64,000 bases of DNA from Promerops cafer (Eukaryota; Chordata; Aves; Passeriformes; Nectariniidae): assembly GCA_013398275.1 (NCBI GenBank), contig VZSE01015526.1:134388-198387 (forward strand), in the 5' to 3' direction. Below, one piece after another: positions 48,801-62,283 of the stretch. The notes beneath the pieces are model-generated. The model did not search any database. It was given only the letters and a program-made list of their open reading frames with translations, and had not been told where the DNA came from. The translations under genes and the position numbers were made by a program. Numbering within the stretch: the stretch's first letter is position 1; each line of letters begins with the position of its first letter.

Positions 48801-51800
48801 TGGCCTATATTATCCTTTGCTCAGGTCCCACTCACCATGGATGTGGATGTTCTGTACCATATCTGTCAGCTCATCACAGATCATGTATCCTGTAGTGCAT
48901 TTTGGCAACCATGTGAATCTCTCTGATAAGACAGGAAATGTTTCCATTCTTTTCTTATAGTGAACCCTTTGTATTTTTTCAAATATGAACTATTACAACT
49001 TCTTGTCATCTTTACTGTTAAAATACTTACCTGCTTTATAAATGAAAGGAGAATAATAAAATAAAATTGCCCACTGTAATGGGGAAAACATATTCTATGT
49101 AATGCAGCTGAAAATATTTATAGCTCTATGTATCATGTAAATATGGTGTTTTCATCTGATCAGGTGCAAGAACATATCTATCATTATTTTTAAAAAAGCA
49201 AGCAAACAAGAATATTTCTGTTTCTGGATTTTGTTTTACCTACATTAGTAATGTGTATATATTCTGTTGGTGGTGGGGTTATATCTGTCTTGTACAACTG
49301 TGAGTCAATGTAGCTTGACAATACCTGTTTTAATTGTTCAAACACAGTATGTCCTAAAGACCTGGTTCTTTTCATTTTAATAGATTGATAAAGATGCATT
49401 GGATGCGCAGGTCAAGGAGAGGAAAATTCAAGAAGCAGCTGAAAAAGCAGAACATGAAAGATTCGGTATGTTCCTAGATACTGTGATATTTCTGTGAATA
49501 GTGAAATGTTTTAATCCATTTCCTGCTTTCTTTTATCCCTTCATATATTCTCTAAATTCAGTCATCCAATTTATGTCCTATTTATGTTCATACATCTACA
49601 TTGGCACAGTATGTATTCTTCTTGTTATCTTAAGATTTATATTGACATGATTAAAATGGGATACATTGCTTAATAGGCCAGAATTTTCAGTGTTTTCTTT
49701 TAAAAGGTATTGATGAATAGCATCATTTAAAAACCTAAATATGCAGCAGGATTTTAAAAAAATTAATTACTTACCACTGTCCTTTTCAGTATGGTAGTGG
49801 CTAATCTGTTTTAGTTGCTTTTTTGTAAGTGAACTCAACTTCTGTCTAGCCATTCTTCCATAGAATATATAGATTCTGTGGAATCCTCTCTAGATTGTTA
49901 CTGCTAGAAGCATGAGTCACGTACAGTAAGGCAATAAGAGGAGCTGTTGCTGAGTCAGAACTCACAGCTTCACAAATATTTCATGCTGTGCCCTGACCTG
50001 AAACTCTTTGTGGTCTTCTGTGCTTGGCATGCTTTCCTGTGCTATCAGGTGAAAGGGTCGCACAGCCTGAGCTCTCTGTGTGCCTCAAGAGGAGCTAAAA
50101 TGGAGCTGGCACTTCCATGCTGTGCTTCTACTACAGCTGCTTGTGATTTTCCTGGCTGGAAAATACACCTGTCAGGGTCTGACTCTCGGGAAACTACCAG
50201 CAGCAATGTGGAATCTGGCAAAAAAGGAAGCTATCTTTTCTAGCAAATTATTTTAAATAATTAAATGGCTAATTGGGTGGGAGTTTTGCTGTTTTTTTTT
50301 CTTAAAACTGCTGTAATTTATTTAGTTCCCATTAAATGGGCAGGAGCTCTTAAGCTGTTCAAAACTTAATGCCAGCCAATGATTTTAGTGCTATGGTTAG
50401 AAAAATCATTGGAACTATGGAAGAGCTACCTATATTCCTTTCAGTTGCAGCCCAATTTTGGTTTGCTTCTTGACAAGCAACAATGTATTTCAGCTGTAGC
50501 TGTAAACTAAGAGTAAATGGGAATAACTGGTTTACTGTACATTTCTTGTGTAGCAGGTTTTCACCAAACGAAACTTCATAGTTCTAGTACTTATTAGTGT
50601 ATTTATTTCATATGCATATATTTCATTGTAACATTAATAAAATAATTTATACCTAAAGAGCTGAAAATATTTCATAAGTAAATATTACTAATATTAGAGT
50701 GTTTGCTGGGCTGGTACTTATGGATCAAATACTCTCCTAAGGCATAACAGTTTGAAGACTTATACTCTGTTTATTCATCTTGAAAGTTTTATTTTCACCT
50801 TATGTGTGCATTCCAATGACTCATGCACCTCTAAGAGTTGTGGTTTCATTGTGTTCATTTTTGTCTAGCTCATGACATGAAGAAAAATGACAAGCTCATG
50901 TGTCTGCTAGAAGAACGACAGAAAAATGAGGTCAAAGACATGAATAGGGCTCTCATTGAATTTCAGAAGAATTTTCAGAAGCCAGAGACAAGACGTGAAT
51001 TTGACCTGAATGATCCACAAGCCCTAAAGAAAGACAGACCTGCTCGAGTTTCAGACGATGATCCTCGGTGTACTATATCTGGCATGCAGAAGTTTATGGG
51101 TGAAGACTTAAACTATGATCAGAGGATGAAGTTTCAAAAGGAGCAGTTAAGGGAGTGGTCTCTTCAGCAACAGAAAGACTGGAAAAATGCATTAGCTGAC
51201 CAAAAATTGGCAGGTAACAAAAATGATAATGTAGTTTTAATCTTCTTTTTCTGAAGTTGTGGTGTGTCTGATGAAAATACGGTATACCCTATTGTATATT
51301 TAACTTCTAGAAATACTAGACCAGTTTTTACTTTATAAGCTCTAATGTATTCACTGTTTCTCTTAGGAAATCTCTATTTCATAACATGTGATTGTAATAT
51401 CACCCAGGTTTCATTTCTGGTTTATGCCTCCAGTTGGTATGCTTACTTCATCAGGCCAAACAGTCCAATCAGTACTGTTCTAGAGGAGAAAAAATAATAC
51501 TGATTTTTCTTTCCCAGCTTGTCATGAAACATTATTTTCTGCAGTACTTAACGTACTTCTTTCATTTTAACACTAACTGTTTAGACAAGATAGGTTACAT
51601 ATTAAACTGATTCGTAAGTTACCTGAAATCCCAAGATGGACAGCTTTGATGGTAGGATTGGGAAATAGTTATTCAGCCTACTGTGTATATAGCTCCCCCC
51701 TGCCTCTTCCCCTGGTTAAGTCATATGGCACATCATGTCCATGAATATTGACTACATTTTATTTGAATCTAATTTAGATGATCTTTATGACAAGTTTAGG

Positions 51801-54800
51801 ATTGAACTTGACCGAAAGATTATGGAAGAACAAAGAAAAGAAGAGGAAAGCAGGCGTGCTGTTTGTACAGCTACAAAAATTTTCAATAGAATCCAGGTAA
51901 ATTAATATTAAGTTGGTTTGTTGTTTTTTCGAAAACATGAAGACAGAGAAGGAAAATAAGATGCACAAAATCAGAATGAGGAGTGATTTTTTTCTCAGGG
52001 ATTTCTTATCAGCTGACTTCCAAAGTTGTTTCAGCTTGGAACAAGATAAATTTTATGCACTTTGCCAAGTGAACAAAGGATCCAAGGATTTAGATGTCTT
52101 CTATCTCGTTATCCTCTGCCAAAATTGTCCCTCGTGGTTCTCACCTTGCTGACTGGTGGGTAGAAACAGCTCCCCAGTCATTCGCGGGCTTTGAGCTGGT
52201 AATTGGAGTACAGCAAAAGCCTCCCATGCTTCTTTCTGGGTTTATATCAGACCTCCCATACTCTTACTGTGTCTGTCTGCTTTTCTTTGCACTTGTGTGG
52301 AAACATTGCTAACAGTTGCTTTTTGTCCTTATTGTTGACATTAATTCCCCACAAGCAGTGGTTTTGGCTCTTTGGCTGCTTTATGGGTATTTGTGTACAA
52401 TGTCTCTTGGTTGTTTACTGACCTTGCTTTGGAACCTGTCGTAGTACCATTATCTGTCATGCTCTAGTTCTTCATCTTACTGCAGAGGGTTATTTTCTTT
52501 TCAGCTTCTAGATGCAACTCAAAGGACTACATGGATGCTATTAGCTTGGTTAAACTATATTTGTTGTGACTTAGCTTTAAATGTATTTAGTCACATCAAA
52601 ACAAAGCACATTGGAATTACCCACATTAAGTATGGTACTTCTTGGTTTGGCTGTATAAGCATGCAAATCTTTAATGTTGCTTGAGCCTTTTATTTGTCTA
52701 TAATTTTGTTTATAGACAACTCAAGCTAATTGACAATCAAAATCTAAAAGTACAGGAGCAAGCCGTCCCCATGTGCTGAAAGTCAAGCCAGTGGTGAAGA
52801 CCAGCCTGGCTGAACAGACAACTTTGGCTGGAGCTCAGGGAGGAAGAGAGGGTTTGTTACCTTTGGAAGAAAGGACAGGCAGCGCAGGAGGACTGCAATA
52901 TTGTGGTGAGGTCATGCAGGGAGAAAATTAGAAGGGGCCAAAGCCCAGCTAGAACTTAATCTGGCTACTGCTGTCAAAGACAATGAAAAATGTTTCTAAA
53001 AATACATCAGCAGCAACAGAAAGGCAAGGAAAATCTCTATCCTTTGTTTGAGGGGAAACATAGTGACAGAGCTTGAGGAAAAGACTGAGGTGCTTAATAC
53101 CTTCTCTGCTTTGGTCTTCAGCCCCCTGAGCTGAAAGGCAGAGACAGAGATGAGAATGAAGCTCCCATAGTCCAGGAGGGAATGGTCAGAGAAGTATGCA
53201 ACTTAGACCCACAAAAGTCCATGAGGCCAGATGGGATCCACCCAGGGGTACTGAGGGAGCTGGTGGCAGTGCTCATGGAGGCACTTTCCATCATTTCCCA
53301 GCTGTGCTGGCTCACCAGGGAGGTCCCAGGTGAAGGGAAGTTGGTCACTGTGACACTCCTGTGTGAAGGGCTGGAAGGAGGATCCAGGGAACTGCGGGCC
53401 TGTCAGCCTGACCTCGGTGCCAGGAAAGGTCATGGAGCAGATCCTCTTGAGTGCCATCATGCAACACGTGCAGGACAACCAGGACATCAGCCCAGCCAGC
53501 CAGGGTTTATGGGAGCTGCTTGACCCACCTGATCTCCTAGGACAGTGACCCCCTCAGTGGATGTGTCTGCCTGGATTTTAGGAAAACCTTTGGCTCTGTT
53601 TCCCACAGCATTTTCCTCATGGCTCGGACAGGGACACACACACTGTTCACTGGCTAAAAGACTGGCTGGATATCTGGGCCCAGAGAGTGGTGGGGAATGG
53701 AGCTACATCCAGCTGGGGCCAGGCACCAATGGTGTTTCCAAGGCTCAGAACTGGGGTCAGGTTTTTAACATCTTCATCAATGACCTTCACAACAGGATCG
53801 AGTCACTTTGTAAATGGCACCAAGTCTTCTGGAAGGTAGGAAGGCTCTGCAGAGGCATCTGGACAGGCTGGAATAATGGGCCCAGGCCAGTAGTCTGAGT
53901 TTCAACAAGGCCAAGTTCCAGATTTTGCACTTGGGTCACAACAAGTGACCTACAGCTCCAAGATGGGGACAGTGGCTGCGAAGTGCCTGGCAGGAATGGC
54001 CCTGGAGTGCTGGTGACAGTGGCTGAACATGAGCCAGCTGTGCCCAAGTAGGCAAGAGGCCAGTAGCACCTGGCCTGGATCAGAAAGAGTGAAGCCAGCA
54101 GGACTTTGACTGGACAAGATAAATCTAATGTGTTTTCAGAGTTTAAAATCTTTCTTGTCATGGCATAGTAGTGGGACATGCATGGCTATGCACACAGCTG
54201 GGAATTTCCTCCAGTAAGATTCTCAGGCAGCTTGGAAATTTTATGCTCTCCCCCTTAAAGAGAAATCTGAGTTACAATGTTGAAGTGCCTTATTTTGATC
54301 TGTTGCTAGATCACAGTGGAGTGACATTAAGAAAGTGATCTAAATAATAATTGCACATTTTAAGCTTCAAGGCCAGCAATTATGTGAGATCCATTTAAAA
54401 TTATTTTCTGTTAAATGTGATTTACTCTGGAGTTTTTTCCAAACTACAAGTAATTGCTTTATTCATAGTATTAATAAGAGAAAAGTACATATCCAGATGT
54501 TCTGGTTCAGTGTTCAAAAAATATTGAATGATTGAATATCTTTGGGCATTTGGGTCTTAAAAGTTGTCATATCATAGTTCCTTTCAGGTACTTATTGACT
54601 CTTCTTGAGAAAAAAAAAACAAAACAACAATTCAGGGAAATACATTTTGAATTAAAAAAGTTTCTTTAATCTTCTGGTAAAAGTCATACTCACTAACATC
54701 AGAGATGGAAAAGTGGCCTTTAATTCTTACTGTATTTTTCCATGTTATCATGACGATGATTCCTAGATCTGAAGTTAATGTTTGTCATATAAAACTTGAT

Positions 54801-57800
54801 TTGCTTGAGGTTTTCCATTTGTGTAAAAGTAGGCATTTATTTTTTTTGCTCTATGGTTGATGTTCCTGTTAGGTCTAGGCATTTCTAAATACGAGGTTTT
54901 TGCCATCATCTAAGTTGAATTGTGGCTTAGTTAATGTATAATTTAAAAAAATTAATTCATCTTTTATTACTTTCTTTGCACATCAAATCATTCTGTTATT
55001 TTAATGGAAACCAAAAGGCTGTTTTCAGCCAAGGAATTTATTAATCTAGGATATGGTATTTAGTTGTTGTTTCTTCTGATCCATCACTGACAGGTGGTTT
55101 TGCATGTTTGCTTGGAGCAAACAGAAGTCACTCTCTAGCAGTCTCCTGGCCTGATGTTTGGGACAACCACTGTTATCCAGACTCAAAGTCTATAACTACG
55201 AATGTAGAGATAATTCCAGTTTAGCAGTCTCCTCTGGTGGCATAGATCACCCTGCTTGCTCAGTCACAATTCTTTTCCTTAATATCTGCAGAGGAACAAG
55301 TTCTCACAAATGCCTGTAGTCATGTCATTCTCAGTTGTTTATATCATCTAGTTACTCTGCCTGCTCATGTTCAACTTTACCTTATGTTGCACAGAAGACT
55401 TCACCTGCTCTGACTTTCTTAGTGGAAAACCCTTCAGTTTTCATTTGTCCTCATCTACTTTGCCAATGTGTATGTGCAAGCAGTGAACTACTGACCAGCA
55501 AGGAAAGTACGAGCTGTTCTACATAAGTGAATATTCTCAAGGCAGTGATTTTTTTTTACAGCACATCTTGGTCAAAGTGGAGACAGAATTACCCCCTGAG
55601 CTGTTGCAGCCAAGATAGACATGTAAAGAGAGACTGGTCTGGCAGCCTGTGCTCTGTGTGCCCTAGCAAGCCGGAGGTTTCCTGTCCTCTGTCCACTGGA
55701 AGCTGAAACCAGGCATTGTTCCAGACAGTTTAGTTTATGCATTACAGAAGAATGAGACAGTATTAGAAATGAAAGATGCATAGCATTATCATTCTACTTC
55801 AAATTAGTTTACTTAGTCTAATTCTTCTTTGAAAGGTAATTCTGTTCAGTAAGATCATTGTATTTTGTTTCTGGGGTATTGTAAGGGGAAAATTTCCTTT
55901 GAATAGGAGACTGTGCCTTGTAGTGAACATTGGGAACAGTGATTTCCATAGAAAATGCATACTGTGATCTCCAGTATTTCAGATACATTCATTTAATATG
56001 ATTCGAGTTTGCATTTTGTATCAGCAAAGAGAATCAAGGCTGCATCTTCAGACTTTAATTGGACATCTCCTGTCTGTTTGTTTTGAAGGCTTACCCATGC
56101 TCTTCACCTAGATTCAGTATGTAATATATAAATCGAGGCTAGTGATTCGAGATTGTAAGTTTTTATTGTAAATTTCTGCCATATTGTGTCTGTCTGCCAA
56201 ATATATACTGGTTATCTACTTGGGGATAAATGTGGAATTATTTTTTATTTAATTCTGTGTTTTCTTATAAAACAAAGTTATTTTTCATCAGTTTACTTGC
56301 TATATGTGATATGACAACATTAAAGAACTGTTTGATATTAGGCTTTTGATCTTGCCCAATAAGACAATGATCACTATTTGTAAGTGAGGCTTTTGACAAC
56401 TGTATGCAGGTTGGAAAGACATCTGTTATGATGTGTTAACATTTCTTAATCCCTTAGTTCATGTTTCTCTTGGAAAAAACATCACTTCTCTCTTTTCATT
56501 GAATTTAGGCTGCTGAACTAGATCATAAAAATGAACTGGAAAAGGCTCAAAAAATAAAAGATGACATGGATGAAATTACCTGCCTCCTTCGAGGAGACCT
56601 GCTTTCTGAAAACCCTGACCAAGCAATCGGTCCCTGGGGTAAACATAATGTGCTTGTGAATAGATGGAAAGGAATGAATCAGGAGCAGCTGATGGCAATT
56701 CGTGAATTTCAAAAGGAACAAGCACTGGAGAAACAGGTATTTAAGCTCACGTCTTTTCATGCATTTTTTTTTTCTTGGTTGTAATGGTACTACTGACAAT
56801 GTTTGTAGAAGAAAAATACCATTGTTTGCCCTGGACATGCCAATATGAGACTGTGTTTTCCATTGATCTGCATTTTACCCAAACTTTAATCAGTCTAGCT
56901 GAACATAGTACCTCTGAAGCACCTGGGAGAAGTCATGGAGTAGGCTAGAGCTCTGGAGTTGGACTGGGAGGAAGGTTGCTGAGGAGCCCAGTGCCAAGGG
57001 GATCTTAGGGCATGGTCCATGATGGTCCAGCTAAGCAGCAAAGTCCTGCCCAGCCCAAGACCCAGGCTTCATGGTGCAGTTCAGGACCTGAGAGTGCACA
57101 AGCTGCCTGCAAGGAGTGGGCTGCTCCACAGGGGAAGAAGGTGAAAGCAGGGCAGGCCAAAGCAGTATTCTCATGCTCAAGGGTACCCAAGCAAGGCAAA
57201 TGGAGGAGGTCCAGTGACCTTGCTCATGCATATTTCAGAGGCCTAGAAGTTCATGAATGTAAGAATGTGATGGAGTTTCATTTCTACCATCCCACACAAC
57301 TATAAGCCATGCTGTAAAATAGAATTTCAATGGTTATAGTTGCTGCTCTAGAGATGTATAGAAGCAGGCAGTCAAAATGAAGACATCTAGTCTCCTATGA
57401 AGTCAAGAGTGTCCAGGCCTAGATATTGTGAAGTAGGAAGTGCCTTGCCTCCCTCATGCAGAGGCTGCATTTCTGACAGCTAAGGAATAGTGTTTGATTT
57501 TATCTTTTAGTCCTTACAATACCGTAGGCTATGCTATATCTTACAGTACTGTTATTAAAGCTGAAGGTAGAATTGTCATTTTCCTGCCTCTTCTATTACT
57601 CTGAAATGAATTAAGTCATTTTAGACTTTTAGACTCATTGGGTCAATTACTCTGACCCATTAAGTCATTAGGCTGGCTGAAAATGAGTACAACCAAGAAA
57701 AGTAAGTTTTTTGCAGGCCTGATTTTTTTATTCAGTGGCGTGTCAGACAAGAAGTCAGACAGAGGAAAAAACCAGTTTCTACTCATGTGGTGTTCATGGC

Positions 57801-59506
57801 TCCCCAGTTATACCGAGTTAGCCATATTATAAGCCATACTGATGTCCGATGTCTTGAAGTACCTCTTGCTTCAAGACGTTTCAACTCTTGTTTACAATAA
57901 AAAAAAAAAATCTGTCTTGCTGCTCTGGGTTTTTACAGAGAGAAAAAAATAGCTATTTCATTGCTTGTATCTTGCTTCTGCCTGGTTTAGAAATCCTTGC
58001 TCCCTTCTCCCCATTTCCCTAGTGTTCAATAAAGGCAAGCAGGTTTGTTTGGATGAACTTACCCATGAGAGTTTATATATACAGTTCCATCTTTGAAAGA
58101 GAAAATGAAGCATTTTTCTCACTCCTGTAGAGAGCAAGAGAGCAGGAGCGCCGAAGAGATGCTGAATGGGACAGGCAGCGTCTCCAGGCTGCAAGGGCCC
58201 AGTTGCTTTGGGAGCGGCACCAGCAGCGGCAGAATCAGGTAGAGCGCCAACATTTAGATGTCGCGAACGCAGAGCTCTCTCAGGAGCAAAAAGCAAAGTA
58301 AGTACCAAACCAGCATTGTTAAAAATAAACAAAACTCTTTATCATTATTAACCCAATAGCTTGGCTTTCAAAGAGCTTTTTTCACTTGTTCTGTTTGTAA
58401 CTTTTTTAATACACTTGTTACAAGTTCGTGCTTTTAAAAAAATCAACAATTTGCCTGAAGTGTGTTTTCCAGTATTATTTAATCAATCTTTGAAAAGTAG
58501 ATTTGATTGCTATTGACTGACATGAATGAATTAGGATTTGGAATTCTTAAAAGCATTCCACTGACAACAGACTGTTTATATAGATGGCTAAATAGTGAAT
58601 AACTATAATTAGGTACGCAGAAAATTATATTATTAGGTGAAAAAAATTACATGTTTCTTTAATTTGTCTTAGTTTTCTGAAACAAAAAAGGATGAACAGC
58701 CAGTAGAGCTGCCAGTTTCTGATAGCTCTAGGGTTAAGCTAGCAACACAAACAGCATTTCCATTGTGTATGACAGAACTAGATGATTCTTTAACTAACCA
58801 CTGGATGTGTCTTGATGGGCAGTTAGTTCTTGTGTCTGTTCTTACGGGAAAGGAGAAAGATAATACATGCAGGAAAAGAAAAGCAAACATAATGATTTGG
58901 TGTTCTATTTTTCCAGTTCCTTTTTTTGCTTTTTTTTTTTTTTGGGCATGAGTACAGAAGCGCAGAATAGTCAGAGTTGGAAGGGACCTAGAAGGGTCAT
59001 CAAGTCCAGCTCTTAAATGAATGGCCCATATGGGGATTGAACGCGTGACCTTGGCATTATTAGCACCATGCTCTGACCAACTGAGCCAGTCTCAGGTTCA
59101 TATATACCTTTTGCAAATGAATTTCCAGTACATGATGCCTTCTTATTATGAAAACAAAAGTTTGGAATTGTGTTAATTCAGGCTCTTTTACTGTTGAGAT
59201 TTTTGGAGGGATATTTCAGGAAGAAAAAACCTAAGTTTGCTATACAGAGATGTGGCATATATTTTGCAGAATAAGTTCTAGTTGCATTAAATTCCATTTC
59301 TAATAGTTTATGAACATTTATGGGTGTTAATGCATTACATATTTTTTAGGCTTCTCAGGTTACTTCTGAATAATAGCAAGAAAACATTTGCTAATGGCTT
59401 TTAAAAATTTTTATTTATTTCTAGGAACATTTATCTTAAAGAGGAAGAGTATTCAAATATTCCAACAGACGAGTTTTACGCACAGTTTAATACAACCACC
59501 CGGTGA
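45843..59506 (+). CDS. RIBC2: RIBC2, RIB43A-like coiled-coil protein of axonemal microtubules
   Basis: Seven coding exons: 45843-45959, 49384-49465, 50869-51213, 51778-51896, 56509-56736, 58131-58297, 59425-59506; all introns are GT-AG and all phases agree. They total 1140 nt, or 379 residues plus stop, as expected for the family. RIBC2 is a filamentous protein bound inside the doublet microtubules of cilia and sperm flagella. Diagnostic stretches are RRGRIFNERIRTIG in exon 1, ETRREFDLNDPQALKKD and ISGMQKFMGEDLNYDQRMKF in exon 3, and RWKGMNQEQLMAIREFQKEQ in exon 5. The product ends DEFYAQFNTTTR. Most of it is Arg/Glu/Gln-rich coiled coil. The start ATG (ATGAGCGGGCTGGGG) lies in the CpG island; the N-terminal 12 residues are less conserved than the rest. 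The strong likeness around FMGEDLNY favours RIBC2 over RIBC1, as does its place next to SMC1B. Confidence 0.95.
46213..46560 (-). mobile_element. CR1 LINE 3'-end fragment
   Basis: Begins with AATCACAGAATATTTAAGGT, then TGGAAGGGACCTCTGAAG and CCACTCCAACCCCC, the reverse complement of the CR1 3' terminus. It runs about 350 bases in RIBC2 intron 1, antisense to RIBC2. Confidence 0.9.
46561..49383. other. RIBC2 intron 1, remainder
   Basis: AT-rich intronic sequence without a recognised exon or repeat family. A 19-bp direct repeat (CCCAACAATATACTTAAGT-like) occurs twice at about 47215-47255. Confidence 0.6.
51897..52754. other. RIBC2 intron 4, first part
   Basis: Intronic sequence before the CR1 insertion. 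No exon or RNA gene is recognised. Confidence 0.6.
52755..54107 (+). mobile_element. CR1 LINE internal fragment with RT region, 3'-truncated
   Basis: About 1.35 kb, sense to RIBC2 in intron 4. Frames give SMRPDGIHPGVLRELVAV, CGPVSLTSVPGKVMEQILL and a FNIFINDL-like catalytic-region remnant, all typical of CR1 reverse transcriptase. Frame shifts and stops break it. It stops near GAAGCCAGCAGGACTTTGAC, before the CR1 3' UTR, so it has lost its 3' end. Confidence 0.88.
54108..56508. other. RIBC2 intron 4, last part
   Basis: AT-rich intronic sequence. No exon, RNA gene or recognised repeat is seen. Confidence 0.6.
58963..59095 (-). mobile_element. tRNA-Ile-derived SINE with CR1-like tail (TguSINE1 type)
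   Basis: On the minus strand the head (59094 to about 59021) reads CTGGCTCAGTTGGTCAGAGC, then TGGTGCTAATAATGCCAAGG and GCGTTCAATCCCCATATGGG. This is a near-complete tRNA-Ile with an AAT anticodon, an A box and a B box. The rest (59020 to 58963) reads AGAGCTGGACTTGATGACCC-like sequence and then AGGTCCCTTCCAACTCTGAC, the CR1 3' end used for retrotransposition. This chimaeric structure is that of the SINE described in passerine birds. It lies in RIBC2 intron 6, antisense. Confidence 0.85.
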
Positions 59507-59551
59507 TGATCTGGATAAATCAACCTGAATTATACAGAAGTATGTAGACAC

Positions 59552-59557
59552 ATTAAA
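59552..59557 (+). terminator. RIBC2: Candidate RIBC2 polyadenylation signal ATTAAA
   Basis: An ATTAAA variant hexamer lies 46 bases past the RIBC2 stop codon, followed by T-rich sequence. No canonical AATAAA is closer. Confidence 0.45.
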
Positions 59558-59559
59558 AT

Positions 59560-62283
59560 TTTCAGTTTAGCAATCCCATGTTTTATTGTTTTTATCTGTT
59601 CCCTGCCCTGTTCAAACACTGCACTCAAACTAAAGGACAGTCTGCTAGGCCAGATCTGTTCCAAGAAAACGAAAATATTGTAATAATTTTTAAACATGAT
59701 TGTTGTTCTGAAAGGACTAGTAGATTCAGTACAAGGTTGTTTGACTCTTGTGTCTCAGGCTTAGCTGTAATATTTACATTATTCATGTCTATAGGAATTA
59801 ATTTCTGGAAAGAAATCTGAATTTTAACTACAGTGCTGCTTTATGCAACTTGGCCAGAGGGGAATGCTGCCTCCCATAGAACACAAGTAATGCACTTCTC
59901 TGGGAGGGAAGAAAGATGGCCTAGGCAGAAAATTTTGGGTTGGTTTGTCTGTGGTTTGGTTTTAGGGTTTTTGTTTTGGATTTTCTTAAAGCAAAAAAAC
60001 CAGCCTGACACAAAGGCAAGAAAAAAGGAAGAGGTGGTCAAGTTGGTCAGAAATGTTACTTTTATTTTGTGAACAGTGGGAATAAGGAGATAAGAGTCCA
60101 ATAGTCAATCAGGTGATTAGTGCACCGAGGCATGGCACTGACACAGAACATGTGTAAGGGTGTGGAAAAGCAGGGGGGAAAGTATTCCTACATACACCCT
60201 CCTGCTTTGGAAATAATAGACGAGGTTTCAGGTAATGTGCCGCTCAAGGAGAGTGGGGACAATTCACAGGTGTGAAGGAAGAGGGGTGAAAAAGCAGGTG
60301 TGCACTGAACAAAGTCAAGGAGAAAAATCTCAGCTTGTGCAGGGTAATTCATGGAACCCGTGTACTTCCTGTCTTCATGGTGACAATACTGACTTAGCAA
60401 TTAAAGAGCCAGTCACTGAGATTTGAAACATGGGCGAGCACAACATAAGGGAAATGGATGGTGGAGCTAACAAGGAAATGAAATCCAGACAAGAAAGAGC
60501 TGAAATGGAAAGGACTGCAAAAAGGGTTAGAAGACTAACCTAGGAGTCAGAAGATCTGAAAGAGAAGAAAAAATGAGTCAGATGAGAGATTCAGCTAAGA
60601 ATCCAAGACCTCTAATATTGTGAACCTTTAATAAAAATAGAGCCCATTTATGAGAATAGGTCTTGAACTGTAACTTGCCAGCATATGGGACATAAATCTG
60701 AGGTAAAAACATACTGATGATGAAGGCTTGGAGTCCACTGATTGTTCTTTGTCTCAGCAATAATGGTAATGTTGAATGAACTTTGTGGTGAAACAGGTTG
60801 AAGATGCCTCCACCAGCAAATGAGGAAAGATGCTTAAAATATCAAGTACTGAGGTAAACTCAAGTGAGTTATTGTTATCTCTGTGAAAATAATGAAGAAT
60901 GCATGGTTCTTGAGATATTAGTAGGAGGATTTTAAGATGTTTGAAGGAAGCATCTCTTGAAAGGGGACTGTTCAAACAGGTCTGTTTGCTCAGCTGGAGT
61001 AGTGGATCCCTGTGGGATCACACTGATAAAATCTTGCTGCCAGATTCAAAACACTGATTAAAGAGGAGTTTGGAAAAGAGCCATCATGTTAATGCCTTTA
61101 GATAGAGAGGTGAAAGAGAATCAAGGAGAACATTCAAGTGGTTAAAGAAGTGCCTTTCAACATGATTATCTTTAGCAAAAAGATATTGTCCCAATTTTAG
61201 TACATTGATACAATTGGAATTAATTGTAGTATAGATAGAAGCTAAGTAGAAAAGCGGTGTGGCTGAAATTCAGGAACTGAGGAAAGTTGGAAAATGAAGT
61301 TGAGAGGGGATCACCCTTGCACTGTTAATAATGAGCTGGTCTACAAAGAAGTAAGAAGGAATGGTATTCAAGAGATTCCAATGGGGTAGTATTTGGAGAT
61401 CCATTTGTCAGACTGAGATTCACATGTGACTGGATCTCTTAGAGGTGTTACCTAATACAGTATTAAATTGACAACCTCAGGAGTGCAGGTATGTGTCTTA
61501 GAATAGACAGGCCATCAAATGGAATGAGTGGGTTAATATGCCATCTCTAGTAGTTCTCATGTCACTAAAGTTGGGTTTGATCTGTGTTGAATATCTCAGA
61601 CTCTTTAGACTCTTTTTCTTTTTTTACCTAGAATTTTAGTTACCTGACAGAAAAAATGAATAAAGCATGTGCTGAAAAGTTAATGAAGTTGTCTTCATTT
61701 GTCCAGCTCGTGTGACTAGATGCTTGCAGACTTTACAACAGCTCTGCAGTTTAACTAAATGATGCTAGACCTCATCAGATGATAAGTTTGATTTTCCTTT
61801 AGGAAGGACTATGTGTTTAAAGCCTTTTTGCATTGCCTATTTTTTTGCTTGGAAACATTTTATATAAAGTCAGAGAAGGACAGGTTTCTGAGTTTTACTC
61901 TGAATAAACCTTTAGATGGAAATTCAAGTCAGACTGACAGTTCAATAATTGGGTAGGATCAGGCATCACTGAATTTCCTAGAAAACTTTCAGCATCATCA
62001 ATCGTATTTGCAAAACCAGCCACATTCCATTCTACATGTTGCTTCAGAATATAAAAACTGAAATTTATTTTAGGTGTTAAAAAAGAAGCACAATCAAGTT
62101 GTAGATAACATGCTTAATGTAAAGGGGAAAAGGTCTGATTCACTGTTACTGATATTTTATACTAACTTTTATCTTGCACTGAACAAGCCATGTTTTCAGT
62201 AGGTATTATCACCTGAGCAGGTGATAATAAAGTATTGAAGTGCAGGAACTGCTCAAGCCTGTATGGCTTTGTTTCTCTGTGCT
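59560..62283. other. Intergenic sequence downstream of RIBC2, unassigned
   Basis: About 2.7 kb without a supported exon. 59936-60000 is G/T-rich. From about 60060 to 61610 the plus strand is markedly purine-rich (many AGAA, GGAA and GAGA words), unlike the AT-rich introns nearby, and this may be an old unrecognised transposon. No open frame longer than about 80 codons with family motifs is present. Confidence 0.5.

Noticed and set aside
53182..53898. Open frames of 113, 61 and 117 codons in RIBC2 intron 4
   Set aside because: They are pieces of CR1 reverse transcriptase interrupted by frame shifts, not a host gene.
59021..59094. Functional tRNA-Ile gene
   Set aside because: The tRNA-like part continues directly into a CR1-type tail, several stem positions are altered, and there is no Pol III terminator after the head. 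It is a SINE.
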